Shown here one piece after another: positions 35,022 through 43,453 of a stretch of 64,000 nt of DNA. The stretch comes from Microlunatus panaciterrae (GTDB lineage Bacteria; Actinomycetota; Actinomycetes; Propionibacteriales; Propionibacteriaceae): assembly GCF_016907535.1 (NCBI RefSeq), contig NZ_JAFBCF010000001.1, positions 3,410,001 to 3,474,000 of the forward strand, given 5' to 3'. Under the pieces are notes generated by a model. The model was not told the origin of the DNA. It did no database searches and saw only the letters and a program-made list of their open reading frames with translations. A program made the translations under genes and the position numbers. Within the stretch, counting starts at the first letter, position 1. Each line of letters opens with the position of its first letter.

Positions 35022-36577
35022 TGGGCTTGATCGAACCAGTGACGGTGCCCGCCCCCGACAGCCTGGGCCCGGTCCATTTCATCGCCATCGGCGGTTCCGG
35101 GATGAACGGCATTGCCTCGGTGTTCACCGAGCTCGGAGTCGAGGTGAGCGGCAGCGACCGGCAGGACTCGCCGTACCTGCGGGCACTGGAGGCGCGCGGA
35201 GCCCGGGTGCACGTCGGGCATGCAGCCGAACAGCTCGGGAGAGCCCGGACCGTCGTCGCCAGCTCGGCCATCCGGGAGGACAACCCGGAGTTGGCCGAGG
35301 CCCGGCGCAGGGGCCTGACGATACTGCACCGCAGCGCCGCACTGGCATCGTTGATGACCGGTCACCGCGGCATCTCGGTGGCCGGGACGCACGGCAAGAC
35401 CACCACCACGGCGATGATCTCCGAGGTGCTGACCGCCTGCGGTCTCGACCCGTCCTTTGTGATCGGTGGTGCACGGACCGGCTCGAAGACCGGCGGCCAC
35501 CTGGGCGGCGGCGACGTGTTCGTCGTCGAGGCCGACGAGAGCGACGGGTCGTTCCTGCAGTATCCGACCGAGGTCGCTGTGGTCACCAACGTCGACCCGG
35601 ACCACCTGGTCAACTGGGGAACTCCGGAGAACTATGCGGCCGGGTTCCTCCGCTTCGCCACCGGGAAACAGGTGCGACTGCTGGTGGTCAGCTCCGACGA
35701 CCCGGGAGCGATCGCGCTCACAGAGAAGGTCCGCGAGCACCAGCGTGCCGAGGGCAGCCAGACCGAAGGGGGGCGGATCGAGATCATCACCTACGGGGAG
35801 AGTCCCGACGCCGATCTGCGGATCTCCGACGTCGGCTTCGCCGGTGTCGGGTCCTCCTTCACCCTGGACGGCCTGGGCTCGGGCGGGCCGGTGGAGCTAG
35901 CCGTTCCCGGCCGCTACAACGTGCACAACGCCGCCGCCGCCTACGCTGTCGCCCGCTGGCTCGGCGCGGAGGACCCGCCCGCCAGGGCAGCCCTCGCGGC
36001 GTTCGGCGGCACCTACCGTCGGTTCCAGCTGGTCGGCCGGGCCGGCGACATCCGCGTCTACGACGACTATGCCCACCATCCGACCGAGGTCGCGGCGACG
36101 CTGCGGGCCGCCCAGGTCGGGCTGGACGGGGGCCGGCTGGTGGCCTGCTTCCAGCCCCATCTCTACACCCGCACCAGGGACTTCTGGGCCGAGTTGGCCC
36201 AGGCGCTGGAGCTGGCCGACGAGGCCGTCGTGATGGACGTCTGCGGCGACCGGGAGGATCCGATCGAGGGGATCACCGGACGGATGGTCAGCGATGCCAT
36301 CACCCCCGGCACAGCGCACGTCACCTACGAACCGGACTGGGACGCGGCCCCCGCGGCGGTCGCCGACGTCGCCCGCCCGGGCGACCTGGTCATCACCATC
36401 GGCTGCGGCGACGTGACCAAGATCGCGCCGCTGATCGTGGCCGAGATCGAGCGGCGCCAGCACGCCCCGCACGGGCACAACGGGCACGGGCACAACGGGC
36501 ACGGGCACAACGGGCACGGGCACAACGGGCATGGGCATAACGGTCACGGGGACACGGTCGCGAAGGATGCCGGATGA
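35021..36577 (+). CDS. murC: UDP-MurNAc-L-alanine ligase with a His/Gly/Asn-rich tail
   Basis: A 518-residue Mur ligase. HFIAIGGSGMNGIASVF opens the nucleotide fold, the ATP loop is AGTHGKTTTTAMI (Lys126), and FVVEADESDGSF and YDDYAHHPTEV are conserved. The core ends near residue 480. It is followed by five GHNGH units and HGDTVAKDAG, a tail absent from standard MurC proteins. The tail could bind Zn or Ni; that is inference. ATG 35021 shares a base with the murG stop. Confidence 0.94.
   Translation: MGLIEPVTVPAPDSLGPVHFIAIGGSGMNGIASVFTELGVEVSGSDRQDSPYLRALEARGARVHVGHAAEQLGRARTVVASSAIREDNPELAEARRRGLTILHRSAALASLMTGHRGISVAGTHGKTTTTAMISEVLTACGLDPSFVIGGARTGSKTGGHLGGGDVFVVEADESDGSFLQYPTEVAVVTNVDPDHLVNWGTPENYAAGFLRFATGKQVRLLVVSSDDPGAIALTEKVREHQRAEGSQTEGGRIEIITYGESPDADLRISDVGFAGVGSSFTLDGLGSGGPVELAVPGRYNVHNAAAAYAVARWLGAEDPPARAALAAFGGTYRRFQLVGRAGDIRVYDDYAHHPTEVAATLRAAQVGLDGGRLVACFQPHLYTRTRDFWAELAQALELADEAVVMDVCGDREDPIEGITGRMVSDAITPGTAHVTYEPDWDAAPAAVADVARPGDLVITIGCGDVTKIAPLIVAEIERRQHAPHGHNGHGHNGHGHNGHGHNGHGHNGHGDTVAKDAG
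36473..36547. repeat. 15-bp in-frame tandem repeat encoding GHNGH in murC
   Basis: Five 15-bp units GGGCACAACGGGCAC start at 36473, 36488, 36503, 36518 and 36533. The last two carry silent or nearly silent changes (CAT for CAC, GGT for GGG). The reading frame runs on to the normal stop. Confidence 0.92.
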
Positions 36578-37314
36578 GCCAGACCACCCTGCGGCGGCCG
36601 AGTACGGTCGCCGACGCCGGCCTGATCCGGCGCCGCCGCCGCCTCCACTCCCGTCGCGGGCTGGCGGTCCGGCTCGGCATCGGGCTGCTGCTGGTTGCCC
36701 TGGTGGCCGGCCTCACCTGGCTGGTCGGGTTCTCTCCGGTCCTCGCGGTGAAGCAGGTCCGGGTGACTGGCGTGCAGCTGCTGACCAGCCAGCAGGTCCA
36801 GACCGCAGCTGCGGTCCCGGTCGGGGTGCCGATGGCCCGGCAGGACCTGGACGCGGTGGCCGCCCGGGTCCGGGCCCTGAAGCCGGTGGAGTCGGTAATC
36901 GTCTCCCGGTCCTGGCCGAGCACGGTCCGGATCGCCGTTACCGAGCGCACGGCGGTCTACGCCGCCGGACGGCAGGGCAGCTATGTGATGGTGGACCGGC
37001 ACGGGGTGCCGTTCCAGGTCGTCAGCGACCCGGGCAAGCGGCTGGTGGTCGATGTCGACCCGATGGCAGACCAACAGCTGCTGGCTGACCTCGGCGTCGT
37101 CGTCAGCGCGCTGCCCAGGTCGGTCGCCAAGAAGGTGGACAAGATCACCGCCGACTCTCCCGACACCATCCGGCTGCTGCTGGAGAACGGCTCGGTGGTG
37201 GTGTGGGGGAGCGCTGAGCAATCCGGGCTGAAGGCCCAGGTCGCCAAGGCGCTGCTGAAGCGCAGGGCCTCTGTCTACGACGTCTCGGCACCTGCGTACC
37301 CCACCACCCGCTGA
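36574..37314 (+). CDS. ftsQ: cell division protein FtsQ
   Basis: A 246-residue bitopic protein with a basic cytoplasmic start, a membrane helix (LGIGLLLVALVAGLTWLV) and a POTRA domain (VLAVKQVRVTGVQLLTSQQV), then the FtsQ beta domain (VESVIVSRSWPSTVRIAVTE). It recruits FtsL and other divisome parts. ATGA overlap with murC. It ends the long overlapping run. Confidence 0.9.
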   Translation: MSQTTLRRPSTVADAGLIRRRRRLHSRRGLAVRLGIGLLLVALVAGLTWLVGFSPVLAVKQVRVTGVQLLTSQQVQTAAAVPVGVPMARQDLDAVAARVRALKPVESVIVSRSWPSTVRIAVTERTAVYAAGRQGSYVMVDRHGVPFQVVSDPGKRLVVDVDPMADQQLLADLGVVVSALPRSVAKKVDKITADSPDTIRLLLENGSVVVWGSAEQSGLKAQVAKALLKRRASVYDVSAPAYPTTR

Positions 37315-37582
37315 GTTCCGACCGGTGGAAAGGTAAAGGTGAACCTCACCTTCAGAGATAGCCGGGTTCTGAAGGTTGGAGGGCGTGTCAGTCGCTCCTG
37401 TGTGGACACCCGTACAACCGATCTCATAGCGTGTGCATCACGCCCTGTCTGCCTCCATCCTTCCCCGTGGTCTGGTTAAGACGTTGACCTCAGGTCAAGA
37501 CTCCTGGTCCCGCCGGGAGCCTCTGCCCTGGGATCTGCATCGGGGCCCCATCGTTCCGAAGCAGGAGAAAGAGGCGTAGCGC
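37315..37582 (+). promoter_or_regulatory. ftsZ upstream region with two palindromes
   Basis: No gene is visible in this 268-base gap. AAGGTGA (37336-37342) and TCACCTT (37346-37352) flank a 3-base centre. TTGACCTCAGGTCAA at 37484-37498 is a perfect 15-base palindrome. TAGCGT at 37427-37432 is a possible -10. AGGAGA at 37563-37568 and AGAGG at 37570-37574 precede the GTG start. The palindromes may be operators for separate control of ftsZ; I cannot name the factor. Confidence 0.5.
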
Positions 37583-38872
37583 GTGGTCACCGCATCACAG
37601 AATTACCTGGCCATCATCAAGGTCGTCGGCGTCGGCGGGGGCGGCGTGAACGCCGTCAACCGCATGATCGAGGCGGGCCTGCGGGGTGTCGAGTTCATCG
37701 CGGTCAACACCGACGCTCAGGCGCTGCTGATGAGTGATGCCGACGTCAAGCTGGACATCGGCCGCGAGCTGACCAGGGGGCTCGGTGCCGGTGCTGACCC
37801 CGACAAGGGCCGGCAGGCGGCCGAGGACCACGCTGAGGAGATCGAGGAGGTGCTGAAGGGCGCCGACATGGTCTTCGTCACCGCGGGCGAGGGCGGCGGC
37901 ACCGGCACCGGCGGTGCTCCGGTGGTGGCCCGGATCTCGCGGGCGCTCGGTGCGCTGACCATCGGCGTGGTCACCCGGCCGTTCAGCTTCGAGGGGAAGC
38001 GCCGCTCCACCCAGGCCGAGACCGGCATCGAGCAGCTGCGCGAGGAGGTCGACACCCTCATCGTCATCCCGAACGACAAGCTGCTGCAGATGATCGACCA
38101 CCAGGTCGCCATCCTGGATGCGTTCAAGCAGGCCGACCAGGTGCTGATGCAGGGTGTCTCCGGCATCACCGACCTGATCACCACGCCCGGCCTGATCAAC
38201 CTGGACTTCGCCGACGTGAAGTCGGTGATGTCCAACGCAGGATCGGCGTTGATGGGCATCGGTTCGGCTCGCGGCGAGGAGCGCGCCCGCGCAGCTGCCG
38301 AGATGGCCGTCTCGTCCCCGCTGCTGGAGGCCAGCATCGACGGGGCCCATGGCGTGCTGCTGTCCATCGCCGGCGGTTCCGACCTCGGTCTGTTCGAGGT
38401 CTCCGCGGCGGCCAACCTGATCCAGGGAGCGGCACACGAGGACGCCAACATCATCTTCGGTACGGTCATCGACGACGCCCTCGGCGACGAGGTGCGGGTC
38501 ACCGTGATCGCCGCCGGCTTCGATGGCGGCCAGCCACCTCGCCGGCAGCCGGGCATCACCCGCAACCCGGATGTCCGCAACCAGCAGGCGGCCCCGGCCC
38601 GGCCCGCCGTTCCGACCCAGACCACCAACCCGTTCGGCGGCTCGGCTGCCGGTCACCTCGGCCAGCAGGGCGGGCAGAACCAGCAGGGCGGGCAGAACCA
38701 GCAGCCGCCCCCGGTCGCCCCCCAGCAGCCGCCGAGCCCGGTCCAGGGTGGTGGCGTCTTCCAGCCGAGCAACCCTGGGGCCGGGCAGGGCCAGCCGGCT
38801 CAGCAGCCGCCCAGGCAGTCCCGGCCCACCGGCGACGATGACGACCTGGATATCCCGGACTTCCTGAAGTAG
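37583..38872 (+). CDS. ftsZ: cell division GTPase FtsZ
   Basis: A 429-residue tubulin homologue that forms the Z ring. [20 protein letters not shown] opens the GTPase domain, the tubulin signature GGGTGTG is at 104-110, and [11 protein letters not shown] contains the T7-loop region. A Gln/Gly/Pro-rich linker of about 100 residues includes two QQGGQN units (18-bp repeat, 38663-38698). The C-terminal peptide [10 protein letters not shown] binds SepF and other partners. GTG start. Confidence 0.96.
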   Translation: MVTASQNYLAIIKVVGVGGGGVNAVNRMIEAGLRGVEFIAVNTDAQALLMSDADVKLDIGRELTRGLGAGADPDKGRQAAEDHAEEIEEVLKGADMVFVTAGEGGGTGTGGAPVVARISRALGALTIGVVTRPFSFEGKRRSTQAETGIEQLREEVDTLIVIPNDKLLQMIDHQVAILDAFKQADQVLMQGVSGITDLITTPGLINLDFADVKSVMSNAGSALMGIGSARGEERARAAAEMAVSSPLLEASIDGAHGVLLSIAGGSDLGLFEVSAAANLIQGAAHEDANIIFGTVIDDALGDEVRVTVIAAGFDGGQPPRRQPGITRNPDVRNQQAAPARPAVPTQTTNPFGGSAAGHLGQQGGQNQQGGQNQQPPPVAPQQPPSPVQGGGVFQPSNPGAGQGQPAQQPPRQSRPTGDDDDLDIPDFLK

Positions 38873-38998
38873 GCCCACCGCACCGGGCAACTCGCGGCGC
38901 GTGTCGGCCGCGACGTTGCCTGGATTGGCGGGGTCCAGCCGGTAGTGTCGTCCCCGGACGTGCACCCGGGAGAAGCAGAAGGATGGCGAGGCGGACAG

Positions 38999-39511
38999 AT
39001 GGCCGAAAAATTGAAGCGTGCGGCTGCATGGTTGGGCTTGGTCACCGACGATCGATACGCTGACTACGAGGACTACGACTCCGATCAGGAGTCCACCCAG
39101 AGCGTCAGCCGGGAGGACCTCGTCGGCGCCGAATCGCATCGGCCCGCCAGTGTGACGCCGCTCGAGACCAGGCGTCCCTCCAACGGCAGCACGGTCCACT
39201 CCCCGCCCGCTCCTGTGACCCCTCAGAAGGCTGACTTGTCCCGCATCATCACCGTGCATCCGCGTACCTACAACGAAGCGCGCACGATCGGTGAGCACTT
39301 CCGCGACGGTGTCCCGGTGATCATGAATCTGTCCGAGATGGAGGACGTGGACGCCAAGCGCCTGGTCGACTTCGCCGCTGGCCTGATCTTTGGCCTGCGT
39401 GGCACTATCGAACGTGTAACAAGCAAGGTGTTCCTGCTGTCGCCGCAAAATGTGAACGTCACAGCGGAGGACAAGGAACGGATTGCGGGCGGATTCTTCA
39501 ACCAGAGCTGA
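38999..39511 (+). CDS. sepF: cell division protein SepF
   Basis: A 170-residue protein. The N-terminal amphipathic helix MAEKLKRAAAWLGLVTDD is the membrane anchor, then an acidic Tyr/Asp stretch, a Pro/Ser linker, and the FtsZ-binding domain (IITVHPRTYNEARTIGEHFRDGVPVIMNL). It tethers FtsZ to the membrane in actinobacteria lacking FtsA. TAGTGT at 38943-38948 is a possible -10 in the 126-base gap. In many relatives pgeF and yggS sit between ftsZ and sepF; here they are absent. Confidence 0.93.
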   Translation: MAEKLKRAAAWLGLVTDDRYADYEDYDSDQESTQSVSREDLVGAESHRPASVTPLETRRPSNGSTVHSPPAPVTPQKADLSRIITVHPRTYNEARTIGEHFRDGVPVIMNLSEMEDVDAKRLVDFAAGLIFGLRGTIERVTSKVFLLSPQNVNVTAEDKERIAGGFFNQS

Positions 39512-39566
39512 CTCCGTCCAGCCAAGTCGTCGGCAGGTCGTTGTCGACGCGCTGATTTGAGTCGGA

Positions 39567-39866
39567 GTGAATGTGGCAGTTGCTGGGTTAGTCCTCAACG
39601 GAGTCCTGTGGATCTTCCTGTTGATCCTTTTCGCCCGGATGATCCTTTCCTGGATTCCGGTGCTGGTCCGCGAATGGGAGCCGCGCGGGCCGATGCTCGT
39701 GTTCGCCGAGATCATCTACTCCATCACCGATCCGCCACTGCGGCTGCTCCGTAAGGTGCTGCCGCCGGTTCGGGTCGGCAACATGATGCTCGATCTGGCC
39801 TTTCTGGCGCTGTTCATCCTGGTCAGCATCCTGATGCGGGTGGTGACTTTCACGCTGATCCGGTGA
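39567..39866 (+). CDS. YggT-family membrane protein
   Basis: A 99-residue protein with two long hydrophobic regions (GLVLNGVLWIFLLILFARMI and LDLAFLALFILVSILMRVV) around the conserved ITDPPLRLLRKVLPPV loop. It is a standard neighbour of sepF and divIVA. A role in osmotic or divisome-linked processes is suspected but unproven. GTG start with GGAG close upstream. Confidence 0.88.
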   Translation: MNVAVAGLVLNGVLWIFLLILFARMILSWIPVLVREWEPRGPMLVFAEIIYSITDPPLRLLRKVLPPVRVGNMMLDLAFLALFILVSILMRVVTFTLIR

Positions 39867-39908
39867 ACGCGGCGCGGCCTGGCAGTGGGGTCGACACAGC
39901 GACCGCGG

Positions 39909-39939
39909 ATGTGGCATCTGCAGCCACATTCGGTACGGT
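39909..39939 (+). promoter_or_regulatory. divIVA promoter with a palindrome over the -35 region
   Basis: TACGGT at 39934-39939 is a -10 candidate. ATGTGGC (39909-39915) and GCCACAT (39923-39929) form a perfect 7-bp inverted repeat with a 7-base centre that covers the expected -35. This is an operator-like layout; the binding protein is unknown. Confidence 0.5.
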
Positions 39940-39997
39940 AGGCGAGATGGGCAGTGGCCCACCCCCTGAGTTCCACTTACCAAACCCGAGGTGAACG

Positions 39998-40816
39998 ATG
40001 ACGCTGTCGCTGGACGATGTGCGCAACATGCGGTTCCGCATGGCCCGCAAATCTGGCTATGAGGTCCTGGAGGTTGACGAGTTCGTCGACCAGGTCGAGG
40101 AGACCTTCGCTCAGCTGATCGAAGAGAACCAGAACCTGAAGCGGCAGGTCGAGTCGCTGAAGTCCTCGGCGCCAGCCGTCCCGCAGGCCGCCCCGGTCTA
40201 CCAGGCGGAGCAGGGCGAACCGTCCGGCGGCGGACCCATCGTCGTCACCACCAGCAAGGAGGCCAGTGCAGCCGTGGTCCGGCTGGTGGAGCTCTCCGCC
40301 AACCAGGCCGAGCAGCTGGTCGCCGAGGCCAAGGAAGAGGCCGACCGGATCAAGGAGGAGGCGGACCGCGCCGCTCATCAGGTCACCACTGATGCGCGTA
40401 CCCGCGCTGAACGAGTCGAGTCCGAGGCGAGGGTCAGCGCAGAGCGGCTGCAGGCCGATGCCCTGGGTCGCTCCGAGCAGCTGGACCAGGAGATCGCCAA
40501 CCGCCGTCGCGACATGTTCAGCGACCTGGAGCGTCAGCGCGACGAGCTGAGCCAGGCGGTCGCCGACCTGCGGCAGTTCGAGGCCGCCTTCCGCACCAAC
40601 CTGACCCAGCAGCTGCAGGGTCATCTGGACGAGATCAGGCAGGGCCGGGCCGAGCCGGACGAGGTACCCGAGCTGGCCCACGCCGACCAGGACCGGCCTG
40701 CCGAGGAGCAGGGCGCCGGACCGGACGAGCACCGCGACGACGCTCCGACGCTCGGTGGCGGTTCGCCCGGCAGCAACACGCCCCGGCTGGATGCGCTGCT
40801 CGGCGAGCAGCACTGA
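39998..40816 (+). CDS. divIVA: polar growth scaffold DivIVA (Wag31)
   Basis: A 272-residue coiled-coil protein. The N-terminal membrane-binding domain reads LDDVRNMRFRMARKSGYEVLEVDEFVDQVEE. A Pro/Ala linker precedes a long coiled coil (about residues 85-215) and an acidic tail. It marks poles and directs tip growth in actinobacteria. GAGGTG precedes ATG 39998. It ends the sepF-yggT-divIVA group and is followed by a terminator. Confidence 0.92.
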   Translation: MTLSLDDVRNMRFRMARKSGYEVLEVDEFVDQVEETFAQLIEENQNLKRQVESLKSSAPAVPQAAPVYQAEQGEPSGGGPIVVTTSKEASAAVVRLVELSANQAEQLVAEAKEEADRIKEEADRAAHQVTTDARTRAERVESEARVSAERLQADALGRSEQLDQEIANRRRDMFSDLERQRDELSQAVADLRQFEAAFRTNLTQQLQGHLDEIRQGRAEPDEVPELAHADQDRPAEEQGAGPDEHRDDAPTLGGGSPGSNTPRLDALLGEQH

Positions 40817-40856
40817 CCGAGAGCGGCACGCGGTAGGCACAAACAGATCCGAACAG

Positions 40857-40889
40857 AGGGAAGAGCCCCGAATCTGAGGCTCTTCCTTT
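40857..40889 (+). terminator. rho-independent terminator after divIVA
   Basis: GGAAGAGCC (40859-40867) and GGCTCTTCC (40878-40886) form a perfect 9-bp stem with a 10-base loop, followed by TTTG. Confidence 0.8.
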
Positions 40890-40933
40890 GTGCTCCCTCG
40901 GCTGATGAAAGTCTGAATTTTGCCCGCCGGTCA

Positions 40934-40962
40934 TTGAAGAAACGACATTTCGGCCCTACTGT
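40934..40962 (+). promoter_or_regulatory. promoter of the TraR/DksA-like gene
   Basis: TTGAAG (40934-40939) and TACTGT (40957-40962) are separated by 17 bases, an ideal vegetative sigma promoter. It begins a new transcription unit leading into lspA and rluD. Confidence 0.7.
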
Positions 40963-41012
40963 CACTGCGATACGTCGGATCAGCCAGACTCCGACCAGCC
41001 AGAGGGGGCTTC

Positions 41013-41876
41013 ATGACACCCGCCAAGAAGAGCGTGGCGACGTCGAGCACAACCACGACGAGGGCGGTGCGGAAGTCCAGTACGGACACTTCGCCGAAGA
41101 CGGCAGTGACCAAGTCAACCGCCAAGACGAGCGCAGCCAGAAAGACCGCTGCAGCCAAGAAGAGCTCCGCCGCTGGCACGGCAGCGAAGAGCGCGGCAGC
41201 AGCGACGACGGCAGCCAAGACGACGGCAGCAGCCAAGACCACTGCAGCCAAGACCACAGCAACGAAGACCACAGCAACGAAGACCACAGCAACGAAGACG
41301 ACAGCAACGAGGACGGCTGCCAAGAAGGCAGCAGACACCCAACAGTCAGTGACCCGAGCAACGCCGACAGCGGCTGCGGTAGAGTCGCGTGCCCACACCA
41401 GAACAAAGGAAGCACCGTCGGTGAAGAAGACCCCTACCCATCCGGAGCACGTTCCGGACAAGACCGCTACCCCGGTCGACGCAGCCTCATTGCCCGTTCG
41501 CGACGGCGAGGACCCCTGGACCACGGCCGAGCTGGATGAGGTGAAGACCGAGCTGGTCGAGGACATCGAACGACTGGAGAAGGAGATCGAGACGTCCGAG
41601 GCCGAGCTGGTCGGGCTGCTGCGCGACGGCACCGAGGGTGCGGGACGTGACCCGGCCGATGTGGGCTCGGCCAACTTCGAGCGGGACCACGGAATGTCGC
41701 TGGCCAACAACGCCAGGGAGATGCTGGACCAGTCCAGGCTGGCGCTGCGGCACATCGAGCTCGGCACCTACGGCCGCTGCGACAACTGCGGTCAGCCGAT
41801 CGGCAAGGGGCGGCTGCAGGCGTTTCCGCGTGCGACACTGTGCGTGACATGCAAGCAACGCGAGGAACGGCGATAG
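41013..41876 (+). CDS. TraR/DksA-type zinc-finger protein with a histone-like N-terminal tail
   Basis: A 287-residue protein in two parts. Residues 1 to about 140 are almost only Lys, Ala, Thr and Ser, including four KTTAT units, like H1-type or HupB tails. The rest is a coiled coil ([26 protein letters not shown]) and a C4 zinc finger (CDNCGQPI...CVTCKQ) of the DksA/TraR family. Such proteins act at the RNA polymerase secondary channel; the tail may add nucleic acid binding, which is inference. AGAGGGG lies upstream of ATG 41013. The end overlaps lspA. Confidence 0.85.
   Translation: MTPAKKSVATSSTTTTRAVRKSSTDTSPKTAVTKSTAKTSAARKTAAAKKSSAAGTAAKSAAAATTAAKTTAAAKTTAAKTTATKTTATKTTATKTTATRTAAKKAADTQQSVTRATPTAAAVESRAHTRTKEAPSVKKTPTHPEHVPDKTATPVDAASLPVRDGEDPWTTAELDEVKTELVEDIERLEKEIETSEAELVGLLRDGTEGAGRDPADVGSANFERDHGMSLANNAREMLDQSRLALRHIELGTYGRCDNCGQPIGKGRLQAFPRATLCVTCKQREERR
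41250..41309. repeat. 15-bp in-frame tandem repeat encoding KTTAT
   Basis: Units of AAGACCACAGCAACG start at 41250, 41265, 41280 and 41295; the last differs by one base. They lie in the basic N-terminal tail of the zinc-finger protein. Confidence 0.9.
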
Positions 41877-42460
41877 CCGACAGCACGCTGGTCGTCCGGC
41901 GCTCGCCGCGGGGGCTGCGACTGCTGTTCGCCGGGGTGGCGCTGACCGGCCTGGTTCTGGACATCGCCACCAAGGTTCTGGCGATGGCCTACCTGGACGG
42001 CAGCAGACCGGTCCGGCTGCTCGGCGGTCTGCTGCACCTGCACCTGGTCCGCAACCCGGGAGCCGCGTTCAGCCTGGGGGAGAAGTACACCGTGGTGTTC
42101 GCCGCCCTCTCGATCCTGGTGCTGGTGTTCGTCCTGGTCCGCCTGGTGCCGAAGATCGGGCACGCCGGCTGGTCCGTTGCTCTCGGCCTGCTGACCGCCG
42201 GGGTGGCCGGCAATCTCGGCGACCGGCTGTTCCGCGATCCAGGGTTCCTGCACGGTCACGTCGTCGACTTCCTCCAGCTGCCGAGGTGGCCGATCTTCAA
42301 TGTCGCCGATATGTGCATCACCGCAGCCGCCGTCGCCATCATGTTCCTGTCCGTGGTCCGCAACGTCACCCTGGACGGGCGACGCTACATCCGGCCGGCC
42401 AAGGAACCGTCTGCCGGCTCGGCCGCGGAGTCTCCGCAGACCGAGGCGGAGCAGCCGTGA
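41849..42460 (+). CDS. lspA: lipoprotein signal peptidase (signal peptidase II)
   Basis: About 203 residues with four membrane helices. [36 protein letters not shown] and [13 protein letters not shown] are the conserved boxes; the Asp residues in the last two are catalytic. It removes signal peptides from diacylglyceryl prolipoproteins. The start is uncertain: ATG 41849 or GTG 41840, both within the preceding gene and without a good ribosome site. A hydrophilic C-terminal tail ends in a GTGA overlap with the next gene. Confidence 0.92.
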   Translation: MQATRGTAIADSTLVVRRSPRGLRLLFAGVALTGLVLDIATKVLAMAYLDGSRPVRLLGGLLHLHLVRNPGAAFSLGEKYTVVFAALSILVLVFVLVRLVPKIGHAGWSVALGLLTAGVAGNLGDRLFRDPGFLHGHVVDFLQLPRWPIFNVADMCITAAAVAIMFLSVVRNVTLDGRRYIRPAKEPSAGSAAESPQTEAEQP

Positions 42461-43383
42461 GCGATGTCAAGGTGCTGCTCATTCCCGAGGGCCTGGAGGG
42501 GGAGCGCGTCGACGCTGCGATGGCGCGGATGCTGGGCCTCTCCCGATCCCGGAGCAGCGACCTGATCGCGGCCGGGCAGGTCCAGCTGGACGGGGTACAG
42601 GTCGCGAAGTCCGACCGGGTGAACGCCGGTGCGATGCTCGAGGTCGCGATGCCGGAGTCCGGCAACGGGGTGGCGGTGGTGCCGCAGGTCGTTGAAGGCC
42701 TCGACATCATCTACGACGACGACGACCTGGTGGTGGTCGACAAGCCGGTGGGTGTTGCGGCCCACCCGAGCCTCGGCTGGTCCGGCCCGTCGGTGGTCGG
42801 GCACCTGGCCGGAGCAGGCTTCCGCATCTCCACTTCGGGTGTGCCCGAGCGGCAGGGGGTGGTGCAACGCCTCGATGTCGGCACCTCCGGGTTGATGGTG
42901 GTTGCCAAGAGCGAGAACGCGTACACGATGCTCAAGCGCGCCTTCAAGCAGCGCACCGTGGACAAGACGTACCACACGCTGGTGCAGGGCCATCCGGATC
43001 CGTTCGTCGGCACGATCGAGGCGCCGATCGGGCGGCATCCGGGTGCCGACTACAAGATGGCCGTGATGTCCGGCGGCCGGCACAGCGTCACCCATTATCA
43101 GACGCTGGAGGCCTTCGTCGGCGCGACCCTGCTCGAGGTAAAGCTGGAGACCGGCCGGACGCACCAGATCCGGGTCCACATGGCCGCGATCAGACACCCA
43201 TGCATCGGTGACCCCACCTACGGTGCCGACCCCGTGCTGGCGGCCCGACTCGGACTCGAACGACAGTGGCTGCACGCGGTCCGGCTCGGCTTCACCCACC
43301 CGCGGACGTCCGAGTACGTCACCTTCGAGTCCCCTTACCCGCCGGACCTGCGACGGGCGCTGGACCTCGTCCGCGGCGGCTGA
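42457..43383 (+). CDS. rluD: 23S rRNA pseudouridine synthase, RluA/RluD family
   Basis: A 308-residue enzyme with an N-terminal S4 domain ([22 protein letters not shown]) and a RluA catalytic domain. The catalytic Asp is in [14 protein letters not shown], and [14 protein letters not shown] is conserved. The target is probably helix 69 uridines by family. GTGA overlap with lspA, a conserved pairing. Confidence 0.9.
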   Translation: MSDVKVLLIPEGLEGERVDAAMARMLGLSRSRSSDLIAAGQVQLDGVQVAKSDRVNAGAMLEVAMPESGNGVAVVPQVVEGLDIIYDDDDLVVVDKPVGVAAHPSLGWSGPSVVGHLAGAGFRISTSGVPERQGVVQRLDVGTSGLMVVAKSENAYTMLKRAFKQRTVDKTYHTLVQGHPDPFVGTIEAPIGRHPGADYKMAVMSGGRHSVTHYQTLEAFVGATLLEVKLETGRTHQIRVHMAAIRHPCIGDPTYGADPVLAARLGLERQWLHAVRLGFTHPRTSEYVTFESPYPPDLRRALDLVRGG

Positions 43384-43441
43384 CCGGCGCGGTCGAGCGG
43401 ACCAGTAGGGCGGTGGTTTCCCAGAGCACATCCGACTTCGC

Positions 43442-43447
43442 TACTGT
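43442..43447 (+). promoter_or_regulatory. leaderless -10 element of pyk
   Basis: TACTGT ends 7 bases before the GTG start at 43454. No ribosome binding site is present. Confidence 0.6.
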
Positions 43448-43453
43448 CGTGGG

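Noticed and set aside
37595-39715. A 706-codon minus-strand frame across ftsZ and sepF
   Set aside because: Antisense shadow of ftsZ, sepF and yggT; no motif or ribosome site.
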